Assembly: GCA_963789885.1 (NCBI GenBank)
Contig: CAWBNB010000010.1
Coordinates: 186,001-250,000, forward strand
DNA: 64,000 bases
Reading direction: 5' to 3'
Source of the DNA: DATEDA01 sp963789885
Lineage (GTDB): Bacteria > Pseudomonadota > Gammaproteobacteria > Burkholderiales > SG8-39
Position numbers and translations under genes: made by a program. Of the stretch, positions 60,363 to 64,000 are shown piece by piece. Numbering within the stretch: the first letter of the stretch is position 1; each line of letters opens with the position of its first letter. The notes under the pieces are model-generated. The model made no database searches. It was not told where the DNA came from and saw only the letters and a list, made by a program, of their open reading frames with translations.

Positions 60363-61148
60363 TCAGAACCTGAGCACCGTCGTCGCGCCGCCCTCCACGG
60401 GCAGCGCGGCGCCGGTCGTGAACCCCGATAGGCCGCTCGCGAGAAAGAGCATCGCCGAGGCCACGTCCGCCGGGGTGCAGACGCGACCGAGCGGGACAGC
60501 CTGCTTCATCACCTCCGCCCGCCGCTCGAGTTGCCCGGGCTGCAAGCGCGATAGCCGGTCGAGCGACGGCAGCTCGAGCCCGCTCGGGCAGACGCAGTTG
60601 GCGCGGATCCCTTCGCGCGCATAGTCCGCGGCGATCTGCCGCGTGAGCTGGAGCACGCCGGCCTTGGAAACCCCGTAAGCGGTCATCGCCGGCAGCGTGA
60701 GCAGGGCGCCTTGCGAGGCGACGTTCACGATCGCGCCGGCGCGCTGCGCCTGCATCACCGGCAGCACATGCTTGCAGCTCAGGAACACGCCTTTCAGATT
60801 GACCGCCATGATCCGGTCCCAGTCGGCCTCGCTCGTCTCGTGCGCCTTCGTCGCCGTCGGCGGATCGATGCCCGCGGTGTTGCAGAGCACGTCGATTCCG
60901 CCGAGCGCGGCAGCCGCCTCGCGCGTCATCCGCTCGCAGTCAGCCGCGCTGGTGAGGTCGGCCTGCAGGACGCTCGGCGCCGGCACATCGTGCCCGGCTG
61001 CGCCCGCGGCGGCGTCCCGCGCCCGCCCCGCATCGAGGTCCGCGAGCGAGAGCATCGCGCCGTGCTCGGCGAACAACGCGCACACGGCGCGGCCGACGTT
61101 CGATCCGGCACCGGTGACCAGAACCCGTTTCTTCTCGAGAAGTCGCAT
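60363..61148 (-). CDS. Short-chain dehydrogenase/reductase
   Basis: A 261-residue classical SDR: VLVTGAGSNVGRAV (TGxxxGxG), DVLCNTAGIDPP (a variant of NNAG), INVASQGALLTLPAMTAYGV with S, and Y-x3-K in YGVSKAGVLQ. The C-terminal ALPVEGGATTVLRF is typical. It lies 2 bases after another SDR on the same strand. Substrate unknown; secondary alcohols or hydroxy acids are likely. Confidence 0.88.
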   Translation of the reverse strand: MRLLEKKRVLVTGAGSNVGRAVCALFAEHGAMLSLADLDAGRARDAAAGAAGHDVPAPSVLQADLTSAADCERMTREAAAALGGIDVLCNTAGIDPPTATKAHETSEADWDRIMAVNLKGVFLSCKHVLPVMQAQRAGAIVNVASQGALLTLPAMTAYGVSKAGVLQLTRQIAADYAREGIRANCVCPSGLELPSLDRLSRLQPGQLERRAEVMKQAVPLGRVCTPADVASAMLFLASGLSGFTTGAALPVEGGATTVLRF

Positions 61149-61150
61149 CG

Positions 61151-61927
61151 CTACCCCATGCTCGCGCCGCCATCGACGCGGATCACCTGGCCGGTGACGA
61201 ACGCACCGCTGTCCGACGCCAGGAAGACGACCGCGCCCGTCGCATCTTCCACGCCCTGCACCCGCTGCAGCGCCTGATCGCTCACCATCCGGTCGATCGC
61301 CTCGGCCGGGAACCGCGCGCGCACACGGTCGGTCGGCGTGAAGCCCGGGGCGACGGCGTTGACCGTGATGTTCCAGCGTCCGAGCTCGCGCGCGAGCGCG
61401 GTGGTCAACCCGAACACGCCGCCTTTCGCCGCGATATAGGGGACGAGGTTCGCGCCGGTGTTGCCGCGATACAGCGACGCGGTGATGCCGCTGAAGACCG
61501 ATGCCGAGGCGATGTTGATGATGCGTCCCCCGCCCTGCACGATCATCAGCGGGACGACCGCACGGATGCACAGAAACTGGCTCGTGAGATTCAGCCGCAG
61601 CGTGTCGTCCCACTCGGCGAGCGTCGTGTCGGCGAGTGTCTTGGCTGATAGCGCGCCGCCGGCGTTGTTGACGAGCACGTCGACTCTCCCGAACCGCCTG
61701 CGGATCTCGTCCATCGCATCGCCGACCGCCGCCTCGGCGCACACGTCCGCGACCATGGCGTGGACTTGGAGCCCTTCCGATCGCGACGCGTCCTCCACCG
61801 CGCGCGCCGCGCCGGCCTCGCGATCGAGCGCGACGACCGTGAAGCCTGCGCGGGCGAGCCCCAGGACGTGCGACCGCCCCATGCCTTGAGCGCCCCCGGT
61901 GACGAGGGCGACCCGCGCCGCACTCAC
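61151..61927 (-). CDS. Short-chain dehydrogenase/reductase
   Basis: A 258-residue classical SDR: ALVTGGAQGMGRSHVLGLA, VDVLVNNAGGALSAKTLADT, IINIASASVFSG, the catalytic Y-x3-K represented by YIAAKGGVFGLTTAL, and VAPGFTPTD. It starts with a GTG. The paired SDR genes and the upstream binding protein (61938) form one minus-strand unit with the frameshifted oxidoreductase downstream. Confidence 0.88.
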   Translation of the reverse strand: MSAARVALVTGGAQGMGRSHVLGLARAGFTVVALDREAGAARAVEDASRSEGLQVHAMVADVCAEAAVGDAMDEIRRRFGRVDVLVNNAGGALSAKTLADTTLAEWDDTLRLNLTSQFLCIRAVVPLMIVQGGGRIINIASASVFSGITASLYRGNTGANLVPYIAAKGGVFGLTTALARELGRWNITVNAVAPGFTPTDRVRARFPAEAIDRMVSDQALQRVQGVEDATGAVVFLASDSGAFVTGQVIRVDGGASMG

Positions 61928-61937
61928 GTGCGTGCAC

Positions 61938-63071
61938 CTACTTCTTGTAGGGGCCGAATTCCTTCTTCGCGACCTGGAGCCGCTGCAAGACGAGGATGAC
62001 CTCGCGGTCGGGGTCGACGGTCACGGCGCCGATGATGCCCTGGTAGCCCTTGGTGGCGGCAAGCGCATCGCGGACCTTCGCCCCGTCGGTCGTGCCGGCG
62101 CGCTTGATGGCGTCGGCAATCATCAGCGTGGCATCGTAGCTGTGCGCCGCGAACTTGCTCGGCAGCGCGTTGTACTTCGCCTGGTAGGCCTTCACGAAGC
62201 CCTGCACCGTCGGGTTGGGATCGCCCGGGTAGTAGCTCGAGACGAGCAGCACGCCGTCAGCCGTGTCGCCCGCGAGGCTGATCAGCTGCGGGTTGAAGAG
62301 CGACGCGCCCGACATGAACGTCGTCTTGAAGCCCATCTCGCGCGCCTGCTGCAGCAGCAGCGCCGCCTCGACCTGAAAGAGCGCGAGCAGCGTCACGTCC
62401 GGGTTGCGCCCGCGGATCGCGGTGATGAGCGGCTTGAAGTCCTTGTCGGCGGGGTTGATGAACTCGGTCGCCACGACTTCGGCGCCGTTCGCCTTGCTGC
62501 GCGCGGCGAAGAACTGGCTCTGGACGCGGCCGTAGTCGTCGTTGCGCCCGATGACCGCGATCTTCTTCGCGCCCATCTCCTTCGTCGCCCAGTCGGCGAC
62601 GGCGTTCGCCTCGAACTGCGCGATCGGCGTGTTGCGGAAGATGTAATCGCCGGTCTTGGTGATGTCGGGGTGCGAGGCGGTCGGCGTCAGCATGATGATC
62701 TTCGCGCGCTGGTAGATCGGCGCCGCGGCGAGCACCGCCGTGCTCGAGAAGTCGCCGACGACCGCGATCACCTCCTTGGCGGAGGCGAATTTTTGCGCGA
62801 CGTTCGCGGCCTCCTTCGGATCGCTCTTCGAATCCTCGATGACGGCCTCGAACTTCACCCCCGGCACGACGTTGTCCCGGTTGAGCCGCTCGATCGCGAG
62901 CTCGAGTCCGCGGCGGAAATCGGCGCCGTACTGCGCCTGGTCGCCGGTGATCGGCGCCGAGAGGCCGATCTTGACGGTTCGCGCCTGGGCCGTCGCCAGC
63001 TGCGGGGCGACAAGCGCGGCGGCGGCGACGGCGAGCAACACTCCCTGCAGGAATCTTCGCATCGTATGCAT
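61938..63071 (-). CDS. Branched-chain-type ABC substrate-binding protein
   Basis: A 377-residue periplasmic binding protein with a signal peptide ending near LATAQA. KIGLSAPITGDQAQYGADFR, VVGDFSSTAVLAAAPIYQ, IMLTPTASHPDITKTGDYIF and GRNDDYGRVQSQFF mark the LivJ/LivK type. It differs clearly from the pair at 41675 and 51362. GGAGG precedes ATG 63071. No permease or ATPase genes are adjacent; the SDR genes downstream suggest that its ligand feeds an oxidation pathway. Confidence 0.9.
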   Translation of the reverse strand: MHTMRRFLQGVLLAVAAAALVAPQLATAQARTVKIGLSAPITGDQAQYGADFRRGLELAIERLNRDNVVPGVKFEAVIEDSKSDPKEAANVAQKFASAKEVIAVVGDFSSTAVLAAAPIYQRAKIIMLTPTASHPDITKTGDYIFRNTPIAQFEANAVADWATKEMGAKKIAVIGRNDDYGRVQSQFFAARSKANGAEVVATEFINPADKDFKPLITAIRGRNPDVTLLALFQVEAALLLQQAREMGFKTTFMSGASLFNPQLISLAGDTADGVLLVSSYYPGDPNPTVQGFVKAYQAKYNALPSKFAAHSYDATLMIADAIKRAGTTDGAKVRDALAATKGYQGIIGAVTVDPDREVILVLQRLQVAKKEFGPYKK

Positions 63072-63121
63072 GGCTGCCTCCTTGGTCCTCAAGCGTGATC
63101 GGGGTTCCCGGGCGGCGCGTC

Positions 63122-63640
63122 CTACGACGCCCGGATCCAGTCGGTCCGGACGTTCACCTTCGCGTCACGGAGCAGCGCGTGCACCGGGCAGAGCCGCTCC
63201 ACCTCTTCGCGGAACTTGGCGAGCCGCTCCTCCGGCTCCGAGGTCCTGATGTGGATCTTCTGGATCACCTTGTGATAGTGGTACGCGATCGGCTCCACCT
63301 GGGAGAACAGCTTTCCCGTGCGCTTCATCTCGACGCGCCGGACGTCGTGCACGCCCTCGGCCTCGAACTTCACCCCCTGCAGGTCGAACTTCATCTCGCG
63401 CCGCAGGATGTGCATGATCATCGCGGTGCACGAGTTCAGCGCGACCAGGATCGACTCGAGCGCGGTCGGCCCCGAGTTCTTGCCGCCGAGCTCCACCGGC
63501 TCGTCGAGGTAGATCGGCGGCAGGTCGCGCACCTGGTTCACGCTCTGGTAGCCACCGAGGTATTCGGTGCTGACGTGGATGCTCTGCAGGCGCTCGTTCG
63601 ACTTCACGTCCATTGCTGCGGTCTGCGACAGGTCGTTCAT
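63122..63640 (-). CDS. OsmC family protein
   Basis: A 172-residue OsmC/Ohr-fold protein: PVELGGKNSGPTALESILVA, LNSCTAMIMHIL with the first cysteine, and RLCPVHALL with the second cysteine near the C-terminus. The two redox cysteines of peroxide-reducing OsmC proteins are both present, so an organic-hydroperoxide role is plausible; YhfA-like members may instead act on other thiols. It is upstream of the binding-protein gene on the same strand. Confidence 0.88.
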   Translation of the reverse strand: MNDLSQTAAMDVKSNERLQSIHVSTEYLGGYQSVNQVRDLPPIYLDEPVELGGKNSGPTALESILVALNSCTAMIMHILRREMKFDLQGVKFEAEGVHDVRRVEMKRTGKLFSQVEPIAYHYHKVIQKIHIRTSEPEERLAKFREEVERLCPVHALLRDAKVNVRTDWIRAS

Positions 63641-63691
63641 TGCGGTCTCCTTTCGGGTTCGCCTTCGTCCATTGCCCGGCGATCGCGCACT

Positions 63692-64000
63692 TCAGCTCCG
63701 TCCGAGCTCGCCGCGATCGAAAGTCCAGTTGATCTCCCCGCGCGCCGCGCGTCTCGCCGCGCGCAGGCGCTCGGTCGCCGTGTCGTCCACTTCCGCCGCG
63801 GCGGTGAGCACGACGCCGTAGTCGCCTGCCGCGGACTCGCGCGACACGAAGCCGTCGCGCACGTCTTCGGCCACTTCGCGCGCCGGGCGCGCGAGCGGGT
63901 CACCGTACCCGCCACCGCCGGCGGTGATGCACTCGATGATCTCGCCCTGCTGCATCTTGAAGCGCTGCCGCGCCGGCACCTTGTGCAAGGTGCCGTCGCG
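63692..64000 (-). CDS. Hydantoinase B/oxoprolinase family, C-terminal end only
   Basis: The frame is open to the right edge; about 103 C-terminal residues are visible. LHKVPARQRFKMQQGEIIEC, ITAGGGGYGDPLARP and FVSRESAAGDYGVVL are the terminal signature of hydantoinase B/acetone-carboxylase/N-methylhydantoinase-type subunits. These ATP-dependent enzymes open cyclic amides or carboxylate ketones and normally pair with a hydantoinase A gene. The upstream part lies outside the window. Confidence 0.88.
   Translation of the reverse strand, partial: RDGTLHKVPARQRFKMQQGEIIECITAGGGGYGDPLARPAREVAEDVRDGFVSRESAAGDYGVVLTAAAEVDDTATERLRAARRAARGEINWTFDRGELGRS

Overview
This is a GC-rich (roughly two-thirds G+C) chromosomal segment from a betaproteobacterium, probably an environmental Burkholderiales-like organism. 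The inference rests on the codon use, the YfiBNR cyclic-di-GMP module, the many branched-chain-type ABC substrate-binding proteins, and the short catabolic operons for aromatic acids, CoA esters and hydroxy acids. No rRNA, tRNA or CRISPR array was found by eye. The first and last genes run off the window edges.

Layout. 0-14.5 kb is catabolic: a CHRD lipoprotein, NIPSNAP and RraA-like genes, an enolase-superfamily enzyme, an acyl-CoA-dehydrogenase-fold enzyme next to a NicX/NicD-like pair (pyridine-ring cleavage and deformylation), an enoyl-CoA hydratase with a fused salicylyl-CoA-type hydroxylase/old yellow enzyme, then an IlvD-family dehydratase, a beta-hydroxyacid dehydrogenase and a GST. 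14.6-17.1 kb holds yfiR-yfiN-yfiB. 17-21 kb has an aldolase, a CmcJ-type oxygenase, a cytochrome c/P460 fusion and an EamA transporter. 21.3-28.6 kb is an accessory island of visibly lower GC: alpha/beta hydrolase, four-helix diiron protein, remnants of a zinc dehydrogenase, a LysR regulator and a tyrosine recombinase, an intact IS630-type element, and small metal/thiol-redox genes (VKOR, SHOCT, heavy-metal-binding).

28.6-34.7 kb is a DUF1028 gene plus a dipeptide-type ABC operon whose two ATPase genes carry three single-base frameshifts. 34.8-45.5 kb mixes a secreted tannase-like esterase, orphan binding proteins, a truncated GNAT fused to a hydroxyacid dehydrogenase, a caspase-fold (C25-like) protease with a small partner gene, several small conserved ORFs and an IS5 remnant. 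45.5-56 kb is the most coherent locus: a five-gene minus-strand operon (Rieske oxygenase, PaaK-like ligase, core-MetE-like zinc methyltransferase, two RdhA/QueG-like Fe-S proteins) divergent from a complete liv-type ABC transporter. 56-64 kb contains an uncharacterised 367-residue protein, a lipoprotein methyltransferase, a polysaccharide deacetylase, a frameshifted Gfo/Idh/MocA gene, two SDRs, a third binding protein, an OsmC protein and the end of a hydantoinase-B-like gene.

The strongest unexplained signal is a dispersed intergenic element of about 75-85 bp, in four copies (8.6, 51.2, 53.5 and 57.3 kb). It forms two consecutive hairpins whose stems differ in sequence between copies but keep their pairing. 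One copy sits across the livH-livM junction and forms the C-terminal end of LivH. The second is the five-gene operon that combines a folate-independent-type methyltransferase core with two cobamide-type Fe-S proteins beside an oxygenase and a CoA ligase.
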